This document shows positions 8,032 to 16,042 of a DNA stretch of 55,434 nucleotides, in pieces. The stretch is from assembly GCA_003649205.1 (NCBI GenBank), contig QMRC01000013.1:1-55434 (forward strand), written 5' to 3'. Source of the DNA: Thermoprotei archaeon. Lineage in GTDB: Archaea > Thermoproteota > Thermoprotei > Thermoproteales > B15-G16. The notes beneath the pieces were generated by a model. It did not search any database and was not told the origin of the DNA. It was given only the letters and a program-made list of their open reading frames with translations. A program made the translations under genes and the position numbers. Every line of letters begins with the position of its first letter. Positions within the stretch are counted from its first letter, which is position 1.

Positions 8032-8835
8032 GTGATGAGCTTAGTAGAGAATGGCATAGTGTTAACTACGTACAGTGGAGAGAGGATCCTCGTAGTTGCT
8101 GACCTTCACATTGGCTATGAAAGAGAACTAGCTTTGAGAGGTGCTAGAGTCCCTCTACAGCACAGAAAGCTTCTCAGTAGGTTGACTAGGTTAATTAAAG
8201 AGAATAGAGTTGATGAGGTTATACTACTGGGTGATGTAAAGCACACCGTTACAGGAGTCAGCGCTTGCGAAGTGGCGGGATTGAAGGAGTTCCTCACAAA
8301 TCTAAGAGACCTAGTCAATTGCATTATTGTTCAGGGTAATCACGATGGTGATATTGCTGAAGTACTACCTGAAGGAATTAAGCTAGTTCCATCTCGGGGA
8401 CTAACCATTAGAGATCATGAAGGGAAGGAGATACTGCTACTACATGGACATGCTAAGCCAAGACCTGAAGATCTCGAGAAAGTAAAGGCAGTTATCATAG
8501 GTCACGTACATCCACACATCTACATGAGAGATAGCACACTCCTAAGAATCTACGAACCAGTATTCCTAAAGGTCACGACCAATAAGCAGTACATGCTCCA
8601 GAGCTTAAACGAGGTAGTTAAGATAATAGTGCTCCCTCCATTCAACACAATTGTGGGTGGAACACCAGTTGAGAACCTACTAAATCCAGATAGAGAGCAC
8701 AGAACCCCCCTCCTCAAGAAGGAAATCCTAGAGAATGCAGTTATAGAGCTATATCTTCGAGACGGTACCTACATAGGTACACTAAGTGAGTACCTACAAG
8801 TACTTAGACAGGAAGAAGAACAACTACTGAGTTAA
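8032..8835 (+). CDS. Metallophosphoesterase (MJ0037-like)
   Basis: 267 residues of the calcineurin-like phosphoesterase fold. Metal motifs in order: VADLHIG, LLGDVKH, VQGNHDGD, LLLHGHAKP and GHVHPH. This small archaeal group is related to SbcD-type nucleases, but the true substrate is unknown. GTG at 8032 and ATG at 8035 are both possible starts right at the predicted transcription start. No partner gene such as rad50 is adjacent; it is followed by C/D sRNA candidates. Confidence 0.85.
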   Translation: MMSLVENGIVLTTYSGERILVVADLHIGYERELALRGARVPLQHRKLLSRLTRLIKENRVDEVILLGDVKHTVTGVSACEVAGLKEFLTNLRDLVNCIIVQGNHDGDIAEVLPEGIKLVPSRGLTIRDHEGKEILLLHGHAKPRPEDLEKVKAVIIGHVHPHIYMRDSTLLRIYEPVFLKVTTNKQYMLQSLNEVVKIIVLPPFNTIVGGTPVENLLNPDREHRTPLLKKEILENAVIELYLRDGTYIGTLSEYLQVLRQEEEQLLS

Positions 8836-8882
8836 CCTTTTATCAAGAATACTGAACTTAATTAAACTAGAGGTAGTAACCA

Positions 8883-8930
8883 ATGATGAATTGAACCCAC
8901 GATGATTGGTGATTAAGCCCAGTACCCTGA
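8883..8930 (+). ncRNA. Box C/D sRNA candidate 1 (tRNA T-arm guide)
   Basis: Box C ATGATGA (8883-8889), 12-nt guide, degenerate D' ATGA (8902-8905), C' GTGATTA (8909-8915), 11-nt guide, box D CTGA (8927-8930). The first guide ATTGAACCCACG is complementary to 11 consecutive bases of the T arm of tRNA-Leu at 2701-2711; its TTGAACCC core fits all three tRNAs of the window. The D' box is imperfect. Confidence 0.55.
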
Positions 8931-8936
8931 GGGTTG

Positions 8937-8988
8937 GAGATGAGGAGGAATCTGGGCACTGATAGGTGAAGAAGACTGGCAACACTGA
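8937..8988 (+). ncRNA. Box C/D sRNA candidate 2
   Basis: Box C GAGATGA (8937-8943, one mismatch), 15-nt guide, D' CTGA (8959-8962), 3-nt spacer, C' GTGAAGA (8966-8972), 12-nt guide AGACTGGCAACA, box D CTGA (8985-8988). Geometry and C' sequence match the two sRNA candidates at 9471 and 9550. It begins 6 nt after candidate 1. Targets not assigned. Confidence 0.55.
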
Positions 8989-9034
8989 TCCACCAGAACA
9001 CATTCATATACCCATAACGAAGCACTAGAGATAG

Positions 9035-9415
9035 GTGTGTAGAGTGAGAGAAGTTACTCGCTACGTAGTTTTCATAGGTAGGGAAGACAAGGTAGAAGAC
9101 TTCATGAAGTTCATACAGAAACCAAATATTGTAGTACTCAGGAAGGTCATTACAGCAGCAGTAGAACCATCCAAGATGAGCGAGGTACTAGTGGACCTAG
9201 TTAAGGCAATATACGAGCACTACCTAAGTGGAGACATAATATACCTAGTCCTACATCAAGCAGATCCAGCACTCACAGCACTCCTCGCAGCAGCTCTCGA
9301 GACCTTAAACGTAAACGCCGTGATCTTCAGGTACAATCCAGATAAAGGTACGTATGAAGACTACCCACTAACAATGGGATTAGCATCTGCAATAGCAGTC
9401 TTGAGAGGAAAGTAG
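9035..9415 (+). CDS. Uncharacterised protein flanked by C/D sRNAs
   Basis: 126 residues, soluble, alternating beta/alpha (YVVFIGRED, then NIVVLRKVI, then DIIYLVLHQADPALTALLAA, then NVNAVIFRYN), like a small Rossmann-type fold. No family recognised and no catalytic motif seen. GTG start at 9035, about 30 bp after a TTCATATACCC box, so leaderless. Two C/D sRNA candidates lie just upstream and two just downstream, all on the same strand, so the gene may share a transcript with them. Confidence 0.65.
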   Translation: MCRVREVTRYVVFIGREDKVEDFMKFIQKPNIVVLRKVITAAVEPSKMSEVLVDLVKAIYEHYLSGDIIYLVLHQADPALTALLAAALETLNVNAVIFRYNPDKGTYEDYPLTMGLASAIAVLRGK

Positions 9416-9470
9416 CTAGCTACGGTAACGAAGCTACAGTAAAATACTTCCGGTACAGAGTTCAATAACA

Positions 9471-9519
9471 GTGATGAACTGGGTGGGTCCTGAAAGGTGA
9501 AGAGACAACACCTATCTGA
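9471..9519 (+). ncRNA. Box C/D sRNA candidate 3
   Basis: Perfect box C GTGATGA (9471-9477), 12-nt guide ACTGGGTGGGTC, D' CTGA (9490-9493), 3-nt spacer, C' GTGAAGA (9497-9503), 12-nt guide GACAACACCTAT, box D CTGA (9516-9519). The 7-12-4-3-7-12-4 spacing is textbook for a crenarchaeal 2'-O-methylation guide. Confidence 0.8.
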
Positions 9520-9549
9520 TAAGTACTCCTATAGGGGTCTAGAGTCATA

Positions 9550-9597
9550 GTGATGAGTACTCGCGGGTCAGAATGGTGAAGAGAGCCACCGTGCTGA
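9550..9597 (+). ncRNA. Box C/D sRNA candidate 4
   Basis: Perfect box C GTGATGA (9550-9556), 12-nt guide GTACTCGCGGGT, D' CAGA (9569-9572), 3-nt spacer, C' GTGAAGA (9576-9582), 11-nt guide GAGCCACCGTG, box D CTGA (9594-9597). Same architecture as candidate 3, 30 nt downstream of it. Confidence 0.78.
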
Positions 9598-9659
9598 CTA
9601 AAGAACCTTAGGGAGTTTAAGGATTAGAGTTTTGTTTACACCACCTAACTTGTACTCCG

Positions 9660-11471
9660 GTGTCCTCAATGCTTTGGAAGTCCCTACCTATAATCCTGAT
9701 ACTCATAGTGATAGCTACATCGTTATTCACTATAGCTCTAGCAGAGGCTAAAGGTCCTGAGGTAATAACTGAGGATAATTGGAGAGTATACTTCAAGCCA
9801 CAGGGGCCATGGGTAGAGAAGCTAGTGATTAAGCTACTACCTAATCCTAAGGATGAGGCACTAGCAGTTGAGAGAGGAGAGGTCGATATTACATCGTGGC
9901 ACATACCTATTGACCTAGCTAGGAAGTTAAAGGAGGAGAACTTCACTGTTGTAGCAACACCAAGCTACTTCTACTACGCACTATACTTCAACCTAAGGAA
10001 GTGGCCACTTAACGATATTTACTTCAGGAGAGCAATTGCTCACTTAGTGGATAAGGACAGAATAGTTAGAGACATACTGAAAGGTGCGGGAGTACCGATC
10101 GATACCTTTGTACCACCAATATTTGGGGAGTGGGTTAATAGAAAGGTCAAGAGGTATGAGTACAGCCCTGAGCTAGCTATTAAGTGTCTTGAGGAAGGTG
10201 GGTACAGGTATAGTAAGGAGAGAGGTACGTGGATTGGGCCAAATGGTAGGGAAGTTCCTAGATTGTACATATTAGCTCCCAGCAACGACCCTATTAAGGT
10301 TGAGGTAGCTAAGTTAATAGCACGTGAAGCTAGGAGAATTGGATTACCTATCTACGTGAAGGAGGTTGACTTCAATACACTACTACAGCTCATAGACCCA
10401 TCAGTAGCTAGGTTCGACATGTTCATACTTGGTAGACATCCAGGATACACGCTAGATTACCTCTACCAGAGCTTCCATAGCTCACAGGATAGAGCACATG
10501 GATGGAATTGGGCTGGTGTTAAGGATCCAGAGCTAGATAGGTGGCTAGAGAAAATTCTCCTAGCTAGATCTAGGGATGAGGTTATGATGGCGGTTCACAA
10601 GGTTCAGGAAATACTAGCAGAGAAGTTACCGGGTATACCGCTCTACGTGAGGATCCTGTACTCAGTAGCTAGGAAGGGTTGGAGGTATTTAGTTGCTGAG
10701 CCTGGCTTTGGTGTTACCGGTAGCATACCTCTAGGTGGTTGGACGTACTTAATGGCTAGATCAGAGAAGTTCAAGGTACTACGACTCTCACTACCAACGT
10801 CGAGAATTAGCTCACTAAACCCACTAGTCACAATAAGTGGTTATGACTGGTATGTACTAGGTAGAATCTACGATCCATTGATAGCTATAAACCCGTTCAC
10901 ACTAGAGCTAATGCCATGGATCGCGGTTAAGTGGAGTACCGAGAAGTGGAGTAGAGGGATCATAGTCACAATCCACATAGCTAAAAACATCACGTGGCAC
11001 GATGGTACACCATTGACAGCACATGACGTAGCGTACACCTACAAGCTCCTAAAACTTTCCAGTATTTGGGCACCAAAGGTGAAGTACGTAGTTAAAACAG
11101 AGGTAGTTGATAACTATACAGTGAGAATCTATCTAAACACATCGAGTTACTGGGCACTGTACTGGATCGGGTACGTACCAGTACTCCCTAAGCACATTTG
11201 GGAGAAAGTAGAGGACCCACTAACGTACCCAAACGATAGACCAGTTGGTTCAGGACCATACATCTTCAAGAGCTATGAACCAGAGAAGAAGATAGTTGTA
11301 CTGCTAGCAAATAAGAAGTACTTCAAGTACCCTAAGGTGCTGAAGATCAGGACTGCAGAAGAGGTAGGTGTGGGTATGAGAAATGTGCTTCACTACATTG
11401 TAATAGCATCCATAGTAGTAGTAGCTGTAGGTATTGCACTGTGGAGGTTGAGAAGACACCATGAGCACTAG
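9660..11471 (+). CDS. Dipeptide/sugar ABC transporter binding protein, permuted domain order
   Basis: 603 residues, family 5 solute-binding protein of an archaeal importer. A signal-like hydrophobic segment (about 8-27) and a C-terminal membrane anchor with basic end (about 575-603) tether it outside the cell. The half that normally comes second (GEVDITSWHIPIDLARKL, YFRRAIAHLVDKDRIV, VQEILAEKLPGIPLYVR) is at about 30-360. The half that normally comes first (YDPLIAINPFTLELMPWIA, ITWHDGTPLTAHDVAYTY, RPVGSGPYIF) is at about 365-565. GTG start; an in-frame ATG three codons on is possible. Overlaps the permease gene by 11 bp. Ligand unknown. Confidence 0.85.
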   Translation: MSSMLWKSLPIILILIVIATSLFTIALAEAKGPEVITEDNWRVYFKPQGPWVEKLVIKLLPNPKDEALAVERGEVDITSWHIPIDLARKLKEENFTVVATPSYFYYALYFNLRKWPLNDIYFRRAIAHLVDKDRIVRDILKGAGVPIDTFVPPIFGEWVNRKVKRYEYSPELAIKCLEEGGYRYSKERGTWIGPNGREVPRLYILAPSNDPIKVEVAKLIAREARRIGLPIYVKEVDFNTLLQLIDPSVARFDMFILGRHPGYTLDYLYQSFHSSQDRAHGWNWAGVKDPELDRWLEKILLARSRDEVMMAVHKVQEILAEKLPGIPLYVRILYSVARKGWRYLVAEPGFGVTGSIPLGGWTYLMARSEKFKVLRLSLPTSRISSLNPLVTISGYDWYVLGRIYDPLIAINPFTLELMPWIAVKWSTEKWSRGIIVTIHIAKNITWHDGTPLTAHDVAYTYKLLKLSSIWAPKVKYVVKTEVVDNYTVRIYLNTSSYWALYWIGYVPVLPKHIWEKVEDPLTYPNDRPVGSGPYIFKSYEPEKKIVVLLANKKYFKYPKVLKIRTAEEVGVGMRNVLHYIVIASIVVVAVGIALWRLRRHHEH

Positions 11472-13725
11472 GAAGAGAGTGCTGCGTACAGTCATAGTAA
11501 CTGCAATAACTATTCAGGTAGCACTGACACTAGTATTCATCATAGTGAACCTCCTACCAGGTAGTCCCCTCAACGCACTCGATATCCTAGCAGGTAACAT
11601 ACCGAGTGATGTCAGGAAGAAGCTCGAGGATAGACTAGGTCTAGGTAGCGACATCGTAACCAGGTACATTATATTCCTAAGATCTGTTCTCACATTTGAC
11701 TTCGGTTACTCAATATCTATTCACTACATGGTACCTACATCAAGTATCCTACCTAGATACTTAGCAATAACGCTCATCCTCATGATACCAGCAATAACAC
11801 TAGCAGCAGTGATATCGCTAGTACTAGCAGTAGTGACAACACCATACGTAGGTACTACTAGAGACTACGTAGTTACTACGCTCATGATTGCACTATACTC
11901 AGTACCACCGTACTGGTTAGGTATGGTACTTCAGTACATAGTAGCGTACAAACTAGGTATACTGCCAGCTTCAGGAGTAGTATCTGAAGAAGGCACAGTA
12001 CTCGACATGTTGAGACACCTAGTACTACCACTCACAACACTAACACTATGGTACTCTGGCCTACTGTACATAGTTACGAAGTCAGTACTAGCACCTGAAT
12101 ACAGTACACAGTATGTACTGCTAGCTAGAGCAAAGGGATTATCTAGGTACGCTGTGGTTTGGAGACATGTACTTAGAGCGAACGCAGCACCGTTGATTTC
12201 GCTGATAGCACTACTCTTAGGGTTCTCAGTTTCAGGTATGGTATCAGTGGAGAGAGTATTTTCTTGGGAAGGAACAGGGTACCTCATTGCCGAAGCAGAG
12301 CTACAGAGAGACTACACACTAATCTACGCACTCTTCACAGTACTAACACTATCTGTCGTACTAGCTAATTCAGTAGCAGATATCGCAATAGCAGTGCTCC
12401 ATCCACGACAAGAATTGGCACCTGATGGAGGAAAGGTAGTGAGGAGACCACTAATCTCGAGAGCAGTACTGAAGTCAATGTACCCACTAATCATCCTAGC
12501 ATCAGTGATAGCACTCACACTCCCCCTACTCCCACTGACACAGCAAACGCTAGAGAAAGTAGCAACACCATATGCACCACCCATCTGGTACACAGCACTA
12601 ATCCACAAAACAAAACTACCTGATACCAGGGACTACGTACTCAAACTAGTAGAGAGGGTAGAGAACGACAGAGAAGCAGTACTACACTACAGAACATCGA
12701 TCAATTACACGTGGGAACCACCGAAGGTATTTGAGGTAAAGCTAGAGAACATACCCAAGTACACACCCCTAAAGCTTACATTAAGGATAACGAAGCCAAG
12801 TAGTGAAGAAGTGATCGTGTACATAAAGAGAAAAACTGCAAGCAATCCCCTAATTCTATCCTCGTTAGATCCAACACTTAGAATCATAACCAGAGAGAAG
12901 CTGTGGAAGGTAATTGATCCATACTACGTAGCTAGGTACGTATTTAGTGAGGAGGGAGAGTACAAAATCGATCTAGTGATCAAGGTACTTAAGTCAGGAA
13001 ATGAGAACTACCTCACTAACACACCAAGAGCTGTCCTGAGAATCTACGGTCTAAAGTGGGGTCTACTAGGTACTGATGCATGGGGTAGGGATGTAGCTAG
13101 TGAAATTGCTCTTGGACTAGTGACAACACTATGTGTCGGTGCTATTATATCGCTACTCTCGACAACCATCGGTACAGTAGTTGGTGTTGTTGCGAGCTAC
13201 TTCAGTAAATTAGTTGGTACGGTACTCATGAGGATCTGCGACATAGTCCTCATACTACCCACAGTACCACTACTCATAGTACTGTCATGTACACGAGCAC
13301 TATCACCAGTAGAGATAGGGATTGTAGTTGGTTCACTTAAGTGGGGTTTCGTTGCACGAGTTGTGTACTCTGCATCGATTAGAGTCTGCAGAGAAAGCTA
13401 TGTGGAGTCAGCTAGAGCAATTGGTCTAGGTAGCTGGAGTATTTTGGTGAACTATGTAATTCCAGCAATATCGCCAACCATAGCAGCAATGGCAATACTT
13501 CAGCTAGCATATGGTATACAGATTGAGTGCATTGCTAGCTTTCTAGGGTTAACATCACCAGAGTACCTATCGATCGGTCAAGTGCTGAGGTATGTAGCTT
13601 ACACAGGTGCTGTAGCGTTGGATGCTTGGTGGTGGTTCATACCACCAGGAGTCGTCATCGGCTTGCTCACAGCACCGTTACTGATCATAGCTTATAGACT
13701 AGTAGTTAGCTCTAGAGGAGGATAG
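11461..13725 (+). CDS. Fused DppB-DppC ABC permease
   Basis: 754 residues holding both permeases of a dipeptide/oligosaccharide-type importer. Residues 1 to ~310 are a complete DppB-like unit with its ATPase-contact loop (RAKGLSRYAVVWRHVLRANA). About 335-360 is a membrane helix, and about 365-525 an extracellular beta-rich insert. Then a DppC-like unit follows (GLLGTDAWGRDVASEIALG; contact loop ESARAIGLGSWSILVNYVIP). The ATG sits inside the last codons of the binding-protein gene, so translation is coupled. No DppD/DppF ATPase gene is adjacent; tRNA-Arg follows at once on the other strand. Confidence 0.88.
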   Translation: MSTRKRVLRTVIVTAITIQVALTLVFIIVNLLPGSPLNALDILAGNIPSDVRKKLEDRLGLGSDIVTRYIIFLRSVLTFDFGYSISIHYMVPTSSILPRYLAITLILMIPAITLAAVISLVLAVVTTPYVGTTRDYVVTTLMIALYSVPPYWLGMVLQYIVAYKLGILPASGVVSEEGTVLDMLRHLVLPLTTLTLWYSGLLYIVTKSVLAPEYSTQYVLLARAKGLSRYAVVWRHVLRANAAPLISLIALLLGFSVSGMVSVERVFSWEGTGYLIAEAELQRDYTLIYALFTVLTLSVVLANSVADIAIAVLHPRQELAPDGGKVVRRPLISRAVLKSMYPLIILASVIALTLPLLPLTQQTLEKVATPYAPPIWYTALIHKTKLPDTRDYVLKLVERVENDREAVLHYRTSINYTWEPPKVFEVKLENIPKYTPLKLTLRITKPSSEEVIVYIKRKTASNPLILSSLDPTLRIITREKLWKVIDPYYVARYVFSEEGEYKIDLVIKVLKSGNENYLTNTPRAVLRIYGLKWGLLGTDAWGRDVASEIALGLVTTLCVGAIISLLSTTIGTVVGVVASYFSKLVGTVLMRICDIVLILPTVPLLIVLSCTRALSPVEIGIVVGSLKWGFVARVVYSASIRVCRESYVESARAIGLGSWSILVNYVIPAISPTIAAMAILQLAYGIQIECIASFLGLTSPEYLSIGQVLRYVAYTGAVALDAWWWFIPPGVVIGLLTAPLLIIAYRLVVSSRGG

Positions 13726-13732
13726 TGCTTGG

Positions 13733-13806
13733 CGGCCCCGCCGGGATTTGAACCCGGGACCTGCGGCTTAGAAGGCCGCCGCCCTTCCAGGCTAGGCCAC
13801 GGGGCC
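13733..13806 (-). tRNA. tRNA-Arg (anticodon TCT)
   Basis: Acceptor GGCCCCG/CGGGGCC with G discriminator, anticodon stem GCGGC/GCCGC around CTTCTAA (anticodon TCT), and T arm GGGTTCAAATCCC. CCA is encoded (13730-13732). It marks the left edge of a compositionally distinct island that ends at tRNA-Ala. Confidence 0.97.
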
Positions 13807-13839
13807 TGTTCGAGGTATACACCGTGATTGTAGGTTATA

Positions 13840-14406
13840 TTAACCTTTTCCCAATCTCTTGAGGTACGTGCTACGTAGGTAACCTGCAACTACATCAGCT
13901 AGCTGAATACCAGGTACTCTCGCACTGCTCCTCATCTTGACCTCAATACTGGGTATCACGTATAAATCCCTAATAGCTGATATCAGTGCTCTTCTCAAGT
14001 ACCTTAAATCGAGGGGGACCTCATCAACTACAATAGTCAATAACTCAATACTACCCAAGATATCCACGCACGACCTAAGTAATGAGAACAGAGCCCTCTT
14101 AATTGATAGTAATCTCACCTCTAGAGCATTGTCAGTAGATACGTGAACTACAGAGAAACCAACTCTAAACCTAGAGAGGATAGTGTCAACAAAACTACGT
14201 AACTCAGCAACGTCGAGAACACGCTTAGCATCACGAAACTTAATCTCACCCTTAACACGAAATCTAGACCTAACAAACTCAACGAGATCACGACCAATGA
14301 ACAAATACGAAACACCACTAGGAACAACAGCACCAAGAGCAGCAACGACAAACACCTGACACCTAACAGGGAGACCAGACTCATCAATAAAGACAACAAA
14401 CCTCAC
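13840..14406 (-). CDS. DUF3800-like protein
   Basis: 188 residues from the GTG at 14406. FVVFIDESG at the N-terminus, KGEIKFRD in the middle and IQLADVVAGYLRSTYLK at the end are the acidic and helical signatures of DUF3800, a family with an RNase H-like fold often found near mobile or defence genes; activity is unproven. A longer frame reaches 14490, but its first ~28 residues cross a GC hairpin. The TATA-like TATTTATTT at 14443-14451 supports GTG 14406. Part of the AC-rich-strand island. Confidence 0.7.
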   Translation of the reverse strand: MRFVVFIDESGLPVRCQVFVVAALGAVVPSGVSYLFIGRDLVEFVRSRFRVKGEIKFRDAKRVLDVAELRSFVDTILSRFRVGFSVVHVSTDNALEVRLLSIKRALFSLLRSCVDILGSIELLTIVVDEVPLDLRYLRRALISAIRDLYVIPSIEVKMRSSARVPGIQLADVVAGYLRSTYLKRLGKG

Positions 14407-14442
14407 AGAACATAAAACCACAGAAACACAGAAAAACAACCA

Positions 14443-14451
14443 AATAAATAG
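14443..14451 (-). promoter_or_regulatory. TATA box of the DUF3800 gene
   Basis: On the minus strand this reads TATTTATTT, about 37 bp before the GTG at 14406. It favours the shorter gene model over the frame starting at 14490. Confidence 0.45.
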
Positions 14452-14468
14452 ACACATAGGGGGATGTG

Positions 14469-14509
14469 AGGCGGGGATGCCCCCCCGCAAGGGGGTCGAA
14501 GTACCGCCT
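14469..14509 (+). ncRNA. Two-tier GC hairpin (structured RNA or terminator)
   Basis: Outer stem AGGCGG (14469-14474) pairs with CCGCCT (14504-14509). Inner stem CCCCC (14482-14486) pairs with GGGGG (14491-14495) across a GCAA tetraloop. A 7 x 8 nt internal loop separates the stems. The GNRA-type loop favours a plus-strand RNA. It lies between the two minus-strand genes and could also end transcription of the small gene at 14519. Function unknown. Confidence 0.45.
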
Positions 14510-14518
14510 AAACCCCAA

Positions 14519-14794
14519 TTACCTCTCCTCTAGCATCCTCCTACTCGCTCTAATAACCATGGTGTAATTAGGGAAGAACCTCCTAACAACCTCGAGAACA
14601 GGACCAACATCTTCAAGACGCTCAAAAACCCAAACAACAACCCTACAGAAATGAGGCTCAACCTCAAGTAAACACCTCAACCTACCACCAAAACCAATGA
14701 GAAACTCATAAGCATGCCAACGAACATAGAAACCACGCTTCATAAGCTCAATAGCAAAACGCCACAAAACATCACGAGACAAACTACTCATCAT
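14519..14794 (-). CDS. Small protein of unknown function in tRNA-flanked island
   Basis: 91 residues from the ATG at 14794. Basic helical start (SRDVLWRFAIELMKRGF), a central beta-rich part (LIGFGGRLRCLLEVEPHFCR then VVVWVFERLEDV) and a basic end. No family recognised. The coding strand is unusually G/T-rich, like its neighbours in this island, which supports a shared origin. Upstream TTAAATAG around 14815 may be its TATA box. Confidence 0.55.
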   Translation of the reverse strand: MMSSLSRDVLWRFAIELMKRGFYVRWHAYEFLIGFGGRLRCLLEVEPHFCRVVVWVFERLEDVGPVLEVVRRFFPNYTMVIRASRRMLEER

Positions 14795-14809
14795 CACCAA
14801 AGTAACCTC

Positions 14810-15074
14810 GAAACTATTTAACTACTAACTACTTCACCCTAACCTCATAACCTTAACATCAAACCCTAAATAACATGACCTTCTCGAAACCTCACCATGA
14901 AGTTCCTAAGACAAACAACATACCAACTACATACCTTCTAACTCACATGACATCCTCCTTCAACACGAGTAACAACACTACAAAATCCTCAATAGGATCT
15001 TTAACAACAGTTAGGGCACAGAACTTAACTTTCTCTATCCCTTAACCTCTTCAAACTAACCTTCCATAACCCTT
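14810..15074. other. AC-rich spacer, nothing recognised
   Basis: Between the small gene and the MNT-HEPN gene the plus strand is almost devoid of G. I see no gene, RNA or clear repeat. Confidence 0.5.
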
Positions 15075-15779
15075 TCAATAACCTAAAACCTTCTTAACAC
15101 ACTCCCTAACTAACTCATATACCTGCTTCACGTAAGTCCATTCATCTTCAGAAGGTACATACTCAGGATCGTACCTAGCCATATTTCTGATACGTAAAGC
15201 CTTGTGAAGTTTAGCAATTAAGTTCTCAGGTACTATATCACGATACAACTCAGCAAATACATGGATATAACCACCGCGAGTTCTAGGTAAAGGTCTCTCC
15301 TTAACCATTATCAGAGCCTTCAAGAGAAGCTCTATAGCATTGTGAAGTAGATCAACACTAACTCTAACATATCCCATCCTGTAGTTAACTTCAGCAACCT
15401 CACGATAGTGATTAGATAAATCAAGTAACTTCTTAACATGATCCTTAACAACATCTTCATTCACGTACAACACCTTACCGAACTTCTTAACTTCAACATA
15501 GAGAGGATTACCACTAAGTTTCAGAAAGTATTCTTCAAGAGAAACAACAAGAGGTTCAATAACTTCACCAAACTCAACAAAGTAACGATGACAGAGATCA
15601 GCAAGTTGATGATCAATCCATGGATGGTAACAGTCAACAATAACCATGATATCTATATCACTACACTCATCAGCAAAACCCTTAGCAACACTACCAAAGA
15701 GAATAACAGCGTAAACCCTACTATCGAGGATACAAACTAAATCCCTAACAAACCTAAGAGCAACATCAAACTTACTCAC
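15075..15779 (-). CDS. MNT nucleotidyltransferase-HEPN fusion protein
   Basis: 234 residues from the GTG at 15779, chosen because GGAGGAGG sits just upstream; longer readings run into tRNA-Ala. The N-terminal half is a minimal nucleotidyltransferase with FGSVAKGFADECSDIDIMV (Gly29-Ser30, Asp41, Asp43). The C-terminal half is a HEPN helical bundle (YRMGYVRVSVDLLHNAIELL, then ALRIRNMARYDPEY). In known two-gene MntA-HepT systems the MNT protein AMPylates and silences the HEPN RNase. Here both are one chain, and the usual R-X4-6-H is replaced by a Tyr-containing RNMARY, so toxin activity is doubtful. Confidence 0.8.
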   Translation of the reverse strand: MSKFDVALRFVRDLVCILDSRVYAVILFGSVAKGFADECSDIDIMVIVDCYHPWIDHQLADLCHRYFVEFGEVIEPLVVSLEEYFLKLSGNPLYVEVKKFGKVLYVNEDVVKDHVKKLLDLSNHYREVAEVNYRMGYVRVSVDLLHNAIELLLKALIMVKERPLPRTRGGYIHVFAELYRDIVPENLIAKLHKALRIRNMARYDPEYVPSEDEWTYVKQVYELVRECVKKVLGY

Positions 15780-15965
15780 ACTACCTCCTCCACAAACCAC
15801 CACAAACTCCAACAAATAACCTACCCAACTCACCAAAACAACATACCCCATAACTAAACGAAGAAACAACAATGAGAAACAACACCCAGAAAACAACACA
15901 AACCAAAGATGTAGACCAAAAAGAAGAAACCAATTTAAGAAAAACAAGACACCTATAAGCCAAGA

Positions 15966-16039
<74 letters not shown>

Positions 16040-16042
16040 CCA

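Noticed and set aside
9660..13725. A complete ABC importer for inositol feeding the catabolic cluster
   Set aside because: Binding protein and permease are of the dipeptide/oligosaccharide type, lack an adjacent ATPase, and are separated from the cluster by the tRNA-flanked island; the link cannot be supported.
14407..14490. Longer start of the DUF3800 gene
   Set aside because: The extra residues translate a hairpin and spacer; TATA position and family N-terminus favour GTG 14406.
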